DNA of 34,305 nt from a virus: the IMG/VR virus record IMGVR_UViG_3300042332_000757, positions 1 to 34,305 of that record; one strand, 5' to 3'. Shown piece after piece: positions 5,219 to 11,440 of the stretch (positions within the stretch are counted from its first letter, which is position 1; every line of letters begins with the position of its first letter). Below the pieces are notes generated by a model. It did no database searches. It saw only the letters and a list, made by a program, of their open reading frames with translations, and had not been told where the DNA came from. A program made the position numbers and the translations under genes.

Positions 5219-5559
5219 TAGTTGTACTTGTGCCACTTGTTATTTTGATTCACGCCCATCCGACGAAGAGCGGTTCTTTCCTCGTACCCGATGCTTAACA
5301 GCGCATCAACCATCTCCTCGTCAGTAGGACACACTTCCTTGCGAAAAGTGGAAGGATGTGCGCGGAGCCACATGTCTAGCTCAGGCCACCGGTTCGGCAC
5401 CGTCTTGTCGGCGAAGTAATCCCACCACACAATCTGCGCTACAAACACCTGCATCCGCATTGGTAGTTCCATGATCCGTGACTTCCAGTCCCGTGGATCT
5501 ACCTTCCGCAATTTGGCTACCCAGCCGTTCGATTGTCTCTGTCTTTGTCTGATTCTCAT
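5218..5559 (-). CDS. Hypothetical protein with W-W-D-Y-F block
   Basis: From the ATG at 5559 this is 113 residues; a shorter form of 84 residues would start at 5472 (MELPMRMQVFVAQIVWWDYF). Visible elements are an aromatic W-W-D-Y-F-A block, N-R-W-P-E-L-D-M-W-L and a C-terminal basic tail. Amino-acid composition is convincing across the whole length. It overlaps the coiled-coil gene at 5381..5632 in another frame by 179 nt (92 nt with the short start), which is unusual. The stop and the next start form TAATG. Function unknown. Confidence 0.6.
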   Translation of the reverse strand: MRIRQRQRQSNGWVAKLRKVDPRDWKSRIMELPMRMQVFVAQIVWWDYFADKTVPNRWPELDMWLRAHPSTFRKEVCPTDEEMVDALLSIGYEERTALRRMGVNQNNKWHKYN

Positions 5560-5632
5560 CTTTTAGTCGTTTGTTTTCTTGTGTTAACACATGGATCTTC
5601 TCCATGAGGTTGTCGATTAGTTGAGCACTCAT
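5381..5632 (-). CDS. Leucine-zipper-like coiled-coil protein
   Basis: This 83-residue frame starts MSAQLIDNLMEKIHVLTQEN. Residues 1-43 form a good coiled coil with Leu/Ile heptads. Residues 44-83 are less protein-like and lie over the 5' part of the gene at 5218..5559 in another frame. The ATG overlaps the TGA stop of the 28-residue membrane peptide gene (5629..5715) as ATGA, which supports the start. The long C-terminal extension may be unconstrained read-through. Function unknown. Confidence 0.5.
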   Translation of the reverse strand: MSAQLIDNLMEKIHVLTQENKRLKDENQTKTETIERLGSQIAEGRSTGLEVTDHGTTNADAGVCSADCVVGLLRRQDGAEPVA

Positions 5633-5715
5633 TCTCTGTCGAGGATAAAGCTCAGGGCCAAAGCTATGATGCTCAGCACAGCAATAGCAACCTGAATTTT
5701 AGGTGGGTTCTTCAT
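5629..5715 (-). CDS. 28-residue membrane peptide
   Basis: This tiny gene starts MKNPPKIQVAIAVLSIIALA. A single hydrophobic helix covers residues 8-24 with a basic/proline N-terminus and a charged L-D-R-E end. It is nested 17 nt into the end of the zinc-ribbon gene (5699..5845) and its stop overlaps the next start (ATGA). Both arrangements match the coupling used throughout the run and support a real gene despite its size. It could be a small regulatory or exclusion peptide; no function is known. Confidence 0.5.
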   Translation of the reverse strand: MKNPPKIQVAIAVLSIIALALSFILDRE

Positions 5716-5845
5716 TTTTCTTTGCGTCGCAGTCTTCGCAGATCCAGTCGTCGAACAAGTCTTGCGTAAGCCAGATGCCGCACTCGGGGCATGTGGGCAG
5801 CTCTGCCAGCGGATCGCTGTCGCCAGGGTAACCTGTGCTGATCAT
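5699..5845 (-). CDS. Small zinc-ribbon protein
   Basis: This 48-residue protein starts MISTGYPGDSDPLAELPTCP. Two knuckles, C-P-E-C-G at 19-23 and C-E-D-C-D at 36-40, are spaced as in a short zinc ribbon, in an otherwise acidic protein. The ATG overlaps the TGA of 5842..6330 (ATGA). Such phage ribbons bind nucleic acid or partner proteins; the target is unknown. Confidence 0.65.
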   Translation of the reverse strand: MISTGYPGDSDPLAELPTCPECGIWLTQDLFDDWICEDCDAKKNEEPT

Positions 5846-6330
5846 TTTGCCTCCTCTTTCACAGTTATTGCGTTGTGCATGTCCCAGATGTCCGAGACGA
5901 CCTTGTCATAGTCGGCCTCGTCACATTCATCAACAGGCTGCGACTGCATCACAAGCGATACACTTAAGTCTAGCAGAGCACGCAGCTTTAGTGTGACACA
6001 CGACAGTTCCGCTCGCAGGGAACTGATTTCAAACGCAATGTCAGCGTCTTCTCTGTGCTTTTGTTTAAGCTGTTTCTTGAGTTCTTTCACTTCATCAATG
6101 CGCTTATCGCGGATTGCTTGGGCACGCTTAAGCTTAACAAAGTCTCCGTTAGCAAGTTTAAGCTCGTTGCGCACCGCGTTGAATGACGTGGTGTACCGCC
6201 TGTGCATCTCTTCGCATGCAGCAATGCTGACTAGCTTACCATGAGCGTGTATTTCCAGCCTACCATGACAAGATCCTTCCTCGTCTGGGTAAAAAGCAAA
6301 TCGACCGTACTTAACTAGATCGTCTGTCAT
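5842..6330 (-). CDS. Coiled-coil hypothetical protein
   Basis: This 162-residue protein starts MTDDLVKYGRFAFYPDEEGS. An N-terminal region of about 45 residues with aromatic and polar residues is followed by a long coiled coil (about 55-125, E-V-K-E-L-K-K-Q-L-K-Q-K) and an acidic C-terminal helix (V-D-E-C-D-E-A-D-Y). ATGA overlaps occur at both ends. No family is recognised; similar coiled-coil proteins are common in phage early operons. Confidence 0.65.
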   Translation of the reverse strand: MTDDLVKYGRFAFYPDEEGSCHGRLEIHAHGKLVSIAACEEMHRRYTTSFNAVRNELKLANGDFVKLKRAQAIRDKRIDEVKELKKQLKQKHREDADIAFEISSLRAELSCVTLKLRALLDLSVSLVMQSQPVDECDEADYDKVVSDIWDMHNAITVKEEAK

Positions 6331-6548
6331 TTACCCCTCCATTCTTGCATCGCCGATACCGCAAACGCTGCGCTGGCCCAAAATAGGACGAGCAATACAA
6401 TGGCCTCCCATAGCTCTTCAGCGAAGTAAGCGATGGCAAGTCCGTCAAAGACGGCGAGAGTAGCAAAGCCCCAGAGGTACGGGACGGCTTTGTTGGAGTT
6501 GTCGGGTTCAATCTTCATATATGCTTGGTAGTGTTTGATTTTATTCAT
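6327..6548 (-). CDS. Small two-helix membrane protein
   Basis: From MNKIKHYQAYMKIEPDN this is 73 residues. Two hydrophobic segments (about 22-37 and 42-60, L-W-E-A-I-V-L-L-V-L-F-W-A-S-A-A-F-A) suggest a helical hairpin in the membrane. A basic W-R-G-K tail follows. The ATG lies in an ATGAATAA overlap with the stop of the helicase C-terminal half, so the two genes are coupled. Longer upstream starts would run through the helicase gene and are rejected. Function unknown. Confidence 0.6.
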   Translation of the reverse strand: MNKIKHYQAYMKIEPDNSNKAVPYLWGFATLAVFDGLAIAYFAEELWEAIVLLVLFWASAAFAVSAMQEWRGK

Positions 6549-7125
6549 TATGGAACGTAGCGGTTTTGCCTGTAAAGCGCAGATTTGCACTGACGCCGCA
6601 CGGGCCGTTTCGTTGGATGGGTATGCCAACCTCGCGGAACTCTGCGTCATCGGAAAGCTTCACAACCATCACGGCTGTAGCGTCTTGCCCGATTGCGCGA
6701 CTTTCGCGAGCTTTACCCTGCTCATTTAATTGCGTAATCGAGATGACTAAGCAACCTAATTCGATGCCAAGTAAGCGCAGGCTCCGGCTCACCTCAGCCA
6801 CTTCACGCTCACGGCTGCTGTCCTTGCCCAGGTCGCAGCGTACAAGCTGAATGTAGTCTACGAACAGCACGCCTAGACCATCCGGGCTCTTCGCCATAGC
6901 CCGTGCAGTGGCGCAAATGTTGGCTATGTCGTACAGGTCGTCGCGCACCACCAGACGGCTGTTATTGAGCTTCTGGATGGCGCTGTGGACGCCTCTGATG
7001 TCGCGCTCATGCTTTGCTCCTTCAGCGAGCGCACGCAGGCTGACATTGCCGAGCCGGGCGACAAGCCGGTCGATGATCTGGTTAGCTGGCATCTCCAGCG
7101 AGATGACGAGTATTCCTTTGTTCAT
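6541..7125 (-). CDS. DnaB-family replicative helicase, C-terminal half (split gene)
   Basis: This 194-residue protein starts MNKGILVISLEMPANQI, exactly where an intact DnaB reads on after the Walker A helix. It carries motif H1a (V-I-S-L-E-M-P, with the catalytic Glu), Walker B (L-F-V-D-Y-I-Q-L-V), motif H3 with the Gln sensor (I-S-I-T-Q-L-N-E), motif H4 (A-R-E-S-R-A-I-G-Q-D-A-T) and a C-terminal R-N-G-P-C-G arginine-finger region. It lacks a P-loop, which lies in the gene at 9385..10092, 2.3 kb upstream in transcription. The two must assemble in trans for ATPase activity if this is the phage's replicative helicase. The start overlaps the methyltransferase stop by 44 nt. Confidence 0.88.
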   Translation of the reverse strand: MNKGILVISLEMPANQIIDRLVARLGNVSLRALAEGAKHERDIRGVHSAIQKLNNSRLVVRDDLYDIANICATARAMAKSPDGLGVLFVDYIQLVRCDLGKDSSREREVAEVSRSLRLLGIELGCLVISITQLNEQGKARESRAIGQDATAVMVVKLSDDAEFREVGIPIQRNGPCGVSANLRFTGKTATFHNE

Positions 7126-8068
7126 TTAGTAATGTGGTAAAAGCTAATGCTGCCGTCGCTGGCACTACACCGTTTCCGAGGAGACGCAACTCGTCTGTGC
7201 GATTGTCACAGGTGACGTACAACTCGGCATCGTCCAGCCTATCGGTAATCCCATCAACGTCTCCACCCAACGTGGATTCAGTTTGCCCGTTGTGTTGTGT
7301 TGAGCTTGCTCGCCCAACCTGTGCCTCCCACTGTCCTCTTGTTTGTCCTGTGCCATTGAGCACCTTGGTGTTGCCCACGACTCTAGGCGGCTCCCATGCG
7401 TGCTGTGGTTGTCCTGGGCGGCTGGGCCAGAGATCGCAAATACGGCTCTTGCTAGTTGATCCGTCCTGTTGCGTTGCGATCCGTCTGGGTTGAGTCCAGT
7501 CTGCGCCATTCCACTCGAGTCCTTCCAGTCGCGTGCTGATGCAGTTGGCCAAGATGAACACGCGCTTCCGTTGGTGTGGCGCACCGCATTCAGCCGCCGA
7601 GAATATGCCCCACGACACTTTGTAACCCATTTCTTCCAGATCGCTGATAACAGTGGAGAGTCCCAGCGTAATATGTCCTTCGACGTTTTCAAATAGGCAA
7701 ACTCTTGGCTTGAGAATAGCGATGCCTTTAGCAATGTGTGGCCACAAGTGTCGTTCGTCTTCTGTCCCGAGTCGCTTTCCTGCTGCGCTGAATGGCTGGC
7801 AGGGGTAGCCTCCAGTGAGGATGTCCACTCGATCTCGAAAGCTTTCCCAAGGGAAGGTTTTAAGATCCGTCCAAACAGGTGCTGCGTCCATGAGTCCCGC
7901 TTCCATTTTTGCAACCAAGTTCGCAATGGCGAAAGCTTCGATCTCACAAAGAGCGACTGAGCGCAAAGCTGGGAGGACTCGTTTAAGTCCAAGCTCAATC
8001 CCTCCGTACCCTGCACAGAGGCCAACGTGTGTAATTGTTTCGGTAGTATCCACATTAGCGCGTTCCAT
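7082..8068 (-). CDS. dcm: Cytosine-C5 DNA methyltransferase
   Basis: This 328-residue protein has the full motif order of a C5 methyltransferase: motif I G-L-C-A-G-Y-G-G-I-E (SAM binding, about 16-25), motif IV G-G-Y-P-C-Q-P-F-S with catalytic Cys90, motif VI E-N-V-E (127-130), motif VIII Q-R-K-R-V-F (166-171), a variable target-recognition region (about 180-300) and motif X L-L-G-N-G-V-V-P. It transfers methyl from SAM to cytosine C5 within a specific site, probably protecting phage DNA from host restriction. No endonuclease partner is adjacent. The gene lies between the two helicase halves; its 3' end overlaps the C half by 44 nt. The ATG at 8068 is preferred to in-frame upstream codons within the previous gene. 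Confidence 0.93.
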   Translation of the reverse strand: MERANVDTTETITHVGLCAGYGGIELGLKRVLPALRSVALCEIEAFAIANLVAKMEAGLMDAAPVWTDLKTFPWESFRDRVDILTGGYPCQPFSAAGKRLGTEDERHLWPHIAKGIAILKPRVCLFENVEGHITLGLSTVISDLEEMGYKVSWGIFSAAECGAPHQRKRVFILANCISTRLEGLEWNGADWTQPRRIATQQDGSTSKSRICDLWPSRPGQPQHAWEPPRVVGNTKVLNGTGQTRGQWEAQVGRASSTQHNGQTESTLGGDVDGITDRLDDAELYVTCDNRTDELRLLGNGVVPATAALAFTTLLNEQRNTRHLAGDAS

Positions 8069-8297
8069 TGCCTGGCCTTGCAGACGTGTGCGAGTGCTGT
8101 CCCGTGTACGGCTCAAGCAGATACTTCACCTCGATCAGATCCGTCGATTGGTTCTCGGGCAGAAGCATAAGCGACTCCATCTTCGAGCCTAGTGCGTCTT
8201 TCGGGCCGATACAGATGACGTCCTGCGTCTTCTTTGGCCGTGGCAGCTCCACGTTTTGCAGCACGTTAGTGCGCCGGATGAGTACCCAGTCGCTCAT
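8055..8297 (-). CDS. Hypothetical protein between nuclease and methyltransferase
   Basis: This 80-residue protein starts MSDWVLIRRTNVLQNVELPR. The start is fixed by an ATGA overlap with the nuclease stop, and its 3' end overlaps the methyltransferase start by 14 nt. Visible blocks are V-E-L-P-R-P-K-K-T-Q-D-V-I-C-I-G and S-T-D-L-I-E-V-K-Y. The first looks like a small beta-barrel or KOW-like strand pattern, but this is only an impression. Function unknown. Confidence 0.6.
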   Translation of the reverse strand: MSDWVLIRRTNVLQNVELPRPKKTQDVICIGPKDALGSKMESLMLLPENQSTDLIEVKYLLEPYTGQHSHTSARPGNGTR

Positions 8298-9073
8298 GCT
8301 TCCTCCCATCTTCTTGGCAACATCACGCGCATCGTTGGTGGACCGGGCCACACGTCTTGATCGAGGCACAACTTGTACTGCGCCAGCGTCACGTCGAGTT
8401 GTTGGTTGGCGATGTCGATAAGTTCCGTGGATGCTTTCACCCACTGGCTCAAGTGAGGTGCTTGCATATCGACGACTAGGAAGTAGAAGTCGATGTCCTC
8501 TTGGCCGGTGATCTGCTCAAGGCCATAGGTGTACCAAGCAGCCTGCTTATCGTATCCAAAGCCAAAGAATTTGTGGTCGAATTTCGAGAAGTCGCTGGTC
8601 GTCTTTAAATCGACAATGGCTGGCCTACCCTTGATCTCTGTGATCATGTCAGGGCGCCCCTTGCATTGCACACCGTCACGCTCCCAGAACAGCGACGCTT
8701 CAATGATCTTGGCTGCTGTCACCATCTCAAGCAACGGCTCCACTGCCGCACAAGCGCCCTCAACACGCGCCCCTTCGTCTTCGTTAAGGATGACCTTGCC
8801 AATGTTCTCTTGGCAAAAGTTCTCCCACGTTAGCTTGCCCTCTTTGGTGCGACGATCACACGCTGGAGCAATAGCGTACTCACAGCGCCCCTCAAGAGCT
8901 AGGCTGTGGACAATCGTGCCCAGTTCCATCTCACGACTGGGTTTCCAGTCCTGCTTTTCCTTCCACTTGTAGTACGCCGGGCAGACTGCGAAGGCGTCGA
9001 GGCTATGCTTCGATAAACCGTGCATGGCACGGTAAGTTGTCATCTCTAAGTTTTGTAGTAGTTCTGTTTTCAT
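8294..9073 (-). CDS. RecE/Cas4-like PD-(D/E)XK exonuclease
   Basis: This 259-residue protein resembles the putative exodeoxyribonuclease 8 C-terminal family. Visible active-site elements are H56 (T-I-V-H-S-L-A-L-E), E126 (I-I-E-A-S-L), D142 (K-G-R-P-D), D155-x-K157 (I-V-D-L-K-T-T) and Q177 (Y-D-K-Q-A-A-W-Y). These enzymes degrade one strand of duplex DNA for single-strand annealing recombination or DNA processing. The SSB-like protein (11434..12075) is a likely partner; no annealase is recognised nearby. The start at 9073 follows the previous stop by 4 nt. An internal ATG at codon 11, preceded by a TACTACAAAACTT word, is an alternative start. Confidence 0.85.
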   Translation of the reverse strand: MKTELLQNLEMTTYRAMHGLSKHSLDAFAVCPAYYKWKEKQDWKPSREMELGTIVHSLALEGRCEYAIAPACDRRTKEGKLTWENFCQENIGKVILNEDEGARVEGACAAVEPLLEMVTAAKIIEASLFWERDGVQCKGRPDMITEIKGRPAIVDLKTTSDFSKFDHKFFGFGYDKQAAWYTYGLEQITGQEDIDFYFLVVDMQAPHLSQWVKASTELIDIANQQLDVTLAQYKLCLDQDVWPGPPTMRVMLPRRWEEA

Positions 9074-9077
9074 TTTG

Positions 9078-9392
9078 TTATGGGTTAATTTCAAGCGCCC
9101 CGCAGCCGACAATCTTACCGGCTCCGTCACGAATGAGTTTTGTTGGACTAGCCAAATCTGTTCTGTTGGGCAGTGCAGTACGCACATAGCCAGGCACAAT
9201 GTAAAGGATTCCTTTTACAGGGTCAGGCAGGTTGCTCACCTTGGCGTCTTTGCAGCACATGATGGGTACACCATCAACGTCTGCCACCTTGCTCAGGTGT
9301 GAGTGTACTTTCACCGAGTAACCGCTCGGCTCGATCACGCCGTAACCAGTGATGGTAATGTCGTGAGGTGTAAGGTTTACGAGTTTATTCAT
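9078..9392 (-). CDS. NLTPH-family uncharacterised protein
   Basis: This 104-residue protein starts MNKLVNLTPHDITITGYGV. It has the pattern of a widespread small phage/actinobacterial family: N-L-T-P-H-x-I near the N-terminus, a P-S-G turn, L-P-D-P, Y-I-V-P and a C-terminal R-D-x-x-G-x-I-V-G-C block. The family has no established function that I know. Its ATG sits in an ATGAATAA overlap with the stop of the helicase N half, so it is the first gene of the four-gene block that separates the helicase halves. Its first codons (M-N-K-L-V) resemble those of the C half (M-N-K-G-I-L-V). Confidence 0.75.
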   Translation of the reverse strand: MNKLVNLTPHDITITGYGVIEPSGYSVKVHSHLSKVADVDGVPIMCCKDAKVSNLPDPVKGILYIVPGYVRTALPNRTDLASPTKLIRDGAGKIVGCGALEINP

Positions 9393-10092
9393 TTATTAAG
9401 TTTGCAATGATGTTGAGTGCCAGCATGGTTTTGCCAGATTTGGTTTCGCCACCGATGACAACAAAGTCACCAAAGCGTATCGGGCAGATGTTGTCGATAG
9501 CAGAGTAGCCTGTTTTTATCCGCATGGACTCATCGTCGCCACTCTCGTAGCGGTTGAGCGCATTAATGAGCAGCGCCTTAGTGTCCATCACCTTTGGCGG
9601 AGCAAGTTCACGGGACAGCCCCTCGACCTTCATCACAACGTCACTTAGCAACTCCGGCGTCTGCCTGGTTGAGTCACCGATTGATAGAAGCGTCTCGTAA
9701 GCGACATGCTGCAAGGTGCGCCGTTTGGCCGTGTTCTTGACGATATCTACGAGGTCGCCTATCGCACCGGCGATTGGCATGAGCGTGTAGAGGTCGCTGA
9801 GTTGGTGAAACTCGGTCGCTGGTAGCGTCTCGCGACACTTCTCAAAGATCACACGGATCTCGGACGACGCATTGCGGGACTGCTGCTGCAAGATGATCTC
9901 GCACACCCGGTGACTGAGCGGGTCGAAGATGTCGCCCACCTTGAAGTTCTTCTCGCTTATGTGGTGCAGGAACACCTCAGGATGATTCAGCGCAATCGAC
10001 GCTATGCCGCGCTCGGCCTCTAGCGCAGTTGGCACCACCGTGTCAGGCGGTAGCTCCACCGGCCTGCGCCTACCAGCTTTCTTGTGTTCCAT
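9385..10092 (-). CDS. DnaB-family replicative helicase, N-terminal half (split gene)
   Basis: This 235-residue protein has a DnaB N-terminal helical domain (about 15-150, starting P-T-A-L-E-A-E-R-G-I-A-S), a linker helix, and the start of the RecA-fold core: K-T-G-Y-S-A-I-D, R-F-G-D-F-V-V-I-G-G and Walker A G-E-T-K-S-G-K-T at about 215-222. It stops 12 residues later (L-A-L-N-I-I-A-N-L-I-N-E), where DnaB would continue to motif H1a. Those remaining motifs are in 6541..7125. On its own it could bind a phosphate tail but lacks Walker B and the catalytic Glu. No intein or homing-endonuclease motif follows. The start overlaps the previous gene by 23 nt. Confidence 0.88.
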   Translation of the reverse strand: MEHKKAGRRRPVELPPDTVVPTALEAERGIASIALNHPEVFLHHISEKNFKVGDIFDPLSHRVCEIILQQQSRNASSEIRVIFEKCRETLPATEFHQLSDLYTLMPIAGAIGDLVDIVKNTAKRRTLQHVAYETLLSIGDSTRQTPELLSDVVMKVEGLSRELAPPKVMDTKALLINALNRYESGDDESMRIKTGYSAIDNICPIRFGDFVVIGGETKSGKTMLALNIIANLINE

Positions 10093-10627
10093 TTGTAGAC
10101 ATCAAACTATCGCGCTTGAGTAAGGTTTTGATCGGTGTCCGCACCATCGATGATGCACGGGAGAGCCAACCGTTCAGGAAGCGCCCCATGCCGCGTGGAG
10201 TCTTGCGGCGCTTAGGGTCAGCTTCGAGCCAAGCGTGGGCCTTCCATAACTCTTGCTCGACGGTCTTTTCTCCGTAGATCGTGATGAAGTCTTTCATCAG
10301 TCCCGGTGGCACCTTGTACTCCTTACCGTCTTGAGTGATGTACGTGATATCGTACAGGCTCATCGTCCTGCCTGCCTCTGGGTCTTGCTTAAGCTCATCG
10401 ACCATTTGATTGGCGGATATATATCGCCTGCCGGATGGCTTGAGTAATTCTAGCTCCTCGTCTGTAAGCACTGGGATGCCAGCCATCGCGTCTGCTAAGT
10501 CCTGCGCAGGTTGCACAGGTGTCACTGGTGACTCTGATTTACTGATGAGTTGCGCTGGCTCCTCGAGAGGGACGACCAGCTCGACCTTTGTGCCGGATGT
10601 ATATGTTATATTGATGCTGATGTTCAT
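10070..10627 (-). CDS. Replication/helicase-loader-like protein
   Basis: This 185-residue protein starts MNISINITYTSGTKVELVVP. It has an N-terminal beta segment, a disordered linker (S-E-S-P-V-T-P-V-Q-P-A-Q), a middle domain (T-Y-I-T-Q-D-G-K-E-Y), and a C-terminal helical motif K-A-H-A-W-L-E-A-D-P-K-R-R-K-T followed by M-G-R-F-L-N-G-W-L. That W-L-x-x-x-P-x-x-R-K-T/R-F-L-x-x-W-L signature occurs in phage replication accessory proteins next to DnaB-type helicases. The gene lies immediately upstream of the helicase N half (23-nt overlap), consistent with a loader or primosome role. Loader function is inferred from position and motif. Confidence 0.55.
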   Translation of the reverse strand: MNISINITYTSGTKVELVVPLEEPAQLISKSESPVTPVQPAQDLADAMAGIPVLTDEELELLKPSGRRYISANQMVDELKQDPEAGRTMSLYDITYITQDGKEYKVPPGLMKDFITIYGEKTVEQELWKAHAWLEADPKRRKTPRGMGRFLNGWLSRASSMVRTPIKTLLKRDSLMSTNGTQESW

Positions 10628-10899
10628 TATTGTTTTTTCTTAAAAAGGCGTCCACGAGTAAAATTCCAATATCTAAATAACCAGAGGGTTAAAAAGCGTG
10701 ACATTGCTTGCTTGGTTTTTCGCCTTTTTGGGTTTGCGGATAGCCAGTCTGCCGCCTTTACAAACTCTCTAATTACTGTTGGAAATCCACAGTATCCATA
10801 TATTTTCAACAACTCATCCGCGTAATTATCTGTGATAAAATACGTCCCGTCACTTGCTTGAAAGGCTATTTCTTGCAATTGCTCTCTATCTGTTTTCAT
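10627..10899 (-). CDS. Paralogue of the loader-like protein's C-terminal domain
   Basis: This 90-residue protein starts MKTDREQLQEIAFQASDGTY. It shares with the next gene the blocks Y-x-I-T-x-D/N, a Y-G turn, and K-A-x-x-W-L-S-A-N-P-K-R-R-K-T followed by M-S-R-F-L-T-L-W-L-F-R. It lacks the N-terminal beta segment and linker. The TAATG overlap with 10070..10627 shows coupling, and a local duplication is the simplest origin. Upstream, a TGCAGG/CCTGCA hairpin occurs at about 10920-10937 and an ACACATATTACAAA leader precedes the ATG. Confidence 0.6.
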   Translation of the reverse strand: MKTDREQLQEIAFQASDGTYFITDNYADELLKIYGYCGFPTVIREFVKAADWLSANPKRRKTKQAMSRFLTLWLFRYWNFTRGRLFKKKQ

Positions 10900-10947
10900 T
10901 TTGTAATATGTGTGCGTTGTGCAGGCGCACCCCTGCATGGTGCAGAA

Positions 10948-11283
10948 TTATTTGACCAAACCTTCCATCCCATCCCTAAGTAGCCGAAAGAACAACTCAG
11001 CGTTCATCGTAACTAACCAGGGGGTTCTGTTTTTTTTGTGTGCTACAATCCACGGTTTTCCAGCACCGTCACGCTCGGCCTGCTCTGTGGCTTTGATGAG
11101 ATTGAGGTTCTCCACAAACTTCACTTCTTGATGCAGGTTCTTGAGTTCCTCGCAGATGACATCCGGGCTGTCCGTTCCTCCGGCGAACTGCTGACCACGC
11201 CTTGCCGTGAAGCCAGCGGCCCGGAGTTCGTCGCGCCAGAGACGCTCGCCTCGACAGCCTTTAGCCCTGCTGTTTATTGGCAT
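10948..11283 (-). CDS. PD-(D/E)XK resolvase-like nuclease
   Basis: This 111-residue protein starts MPINSRAKGCRGERLWRDEL. It shows the pattern of small Holliday-junction-resolvase-like phage nucleases: G-C-R-G-E-R near the N-terminus (candidate Glu), a basic R-R-G-Q-Q-F, G-G-T-D-S-P-D-V (candidate Asp), H-Q-E-V-K-F-V-E (E-x-K), then Q-A-x-R-D and W-I-V-A-H-K-K-N-R-T-P-W-L. It probably resolves branched DNA during phage replication and packaging. A longer upstream start is possible, but the ATG at 11283 lies at the end of the HTH gene (23-nt overlap) and fits family length. Confidence 0.75.
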   Translation of the reverse strand: MPINSRAKGCRGERLWRDELRAAGFTARRGQQFAGGTDSPDVICEELKNLHQEVKFVENLNLIKATEQAERDGAGKPWIVAHKKNRTPWLVTMNAELFFRLLRDGMEGLVK

Positions 11284-11440
11284 CGCGTTTGGCCTGTAAC
11301 CAAGCGTTAACCTCAGCCACATCAAACCGCAGGCAGCGTGCGCTGATCCGGTGATGAGGGATCTTCCCTTCGCGGCACCACTTCAGGATGGTTTGAAGCG
11401 TGACACCGCACAACGTCGATATGTCTTTAGCTTTTACCAT
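11261..11440 (-). CDS. Excisionase-like HTH DNA-binding protein
   Basis: This 59-residue protein starts MVKAKDISTLCGVTLQTILK. It is a MerR/excisionase-type winged helix: D-I-S-T-L-C-G-V-T-L-Q-T-I-L-K-W as the HTH, W-C-R-E-G-K-I-P-H-H-R-I as the wing, then R-F-D-V-A-E-V-N-A-W-L. Such proteins bend DNA as excisionases or act as small regulators. No integrase is in the window, so a regulatory or replication-accessory role is as likely. The ATG overlaps the SSB-like gene stop by 7 nt. Confidence 0.8.
   Translation of the reverse strand: MVKAKDISTLCGVTLQTILKWCREGKIPHHRISARCLRFDVAEVNAWLQAKRDANKQQG

Noticed and set aside
7165-8055. A 296-codon minus-strand frame inside the methyltransferase gene
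   Set aside because: It overlaps the C5 methyltransferase in another frame. All the catalytic motifs are in the methyltransferase frame and this one has no recognisable domain.
6541-10092. Split intein joining the helicase halves
   Set aside because: The N half stops within 12 residues of Walker A and the C half begins at the next DnaB residues. There is no room for intein blocks and no Cys/Ser nucleophile or H-N end at the junctions.
10900-10947. Hairpin TGCAGG/CCTGCA upstream of 10899 as a terminator
   Set aside because: The stem is 6 bp and no T-tract follows in the leftward direction.
11261-11440. Evidence for a temperate lifestyle from the excisionase-like HTH gene
   Set aside because: No integrase, repressor or attachment site is visible in the window. 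Small MerR/excisionase-type proteins are also common in lytic phages as regulators.
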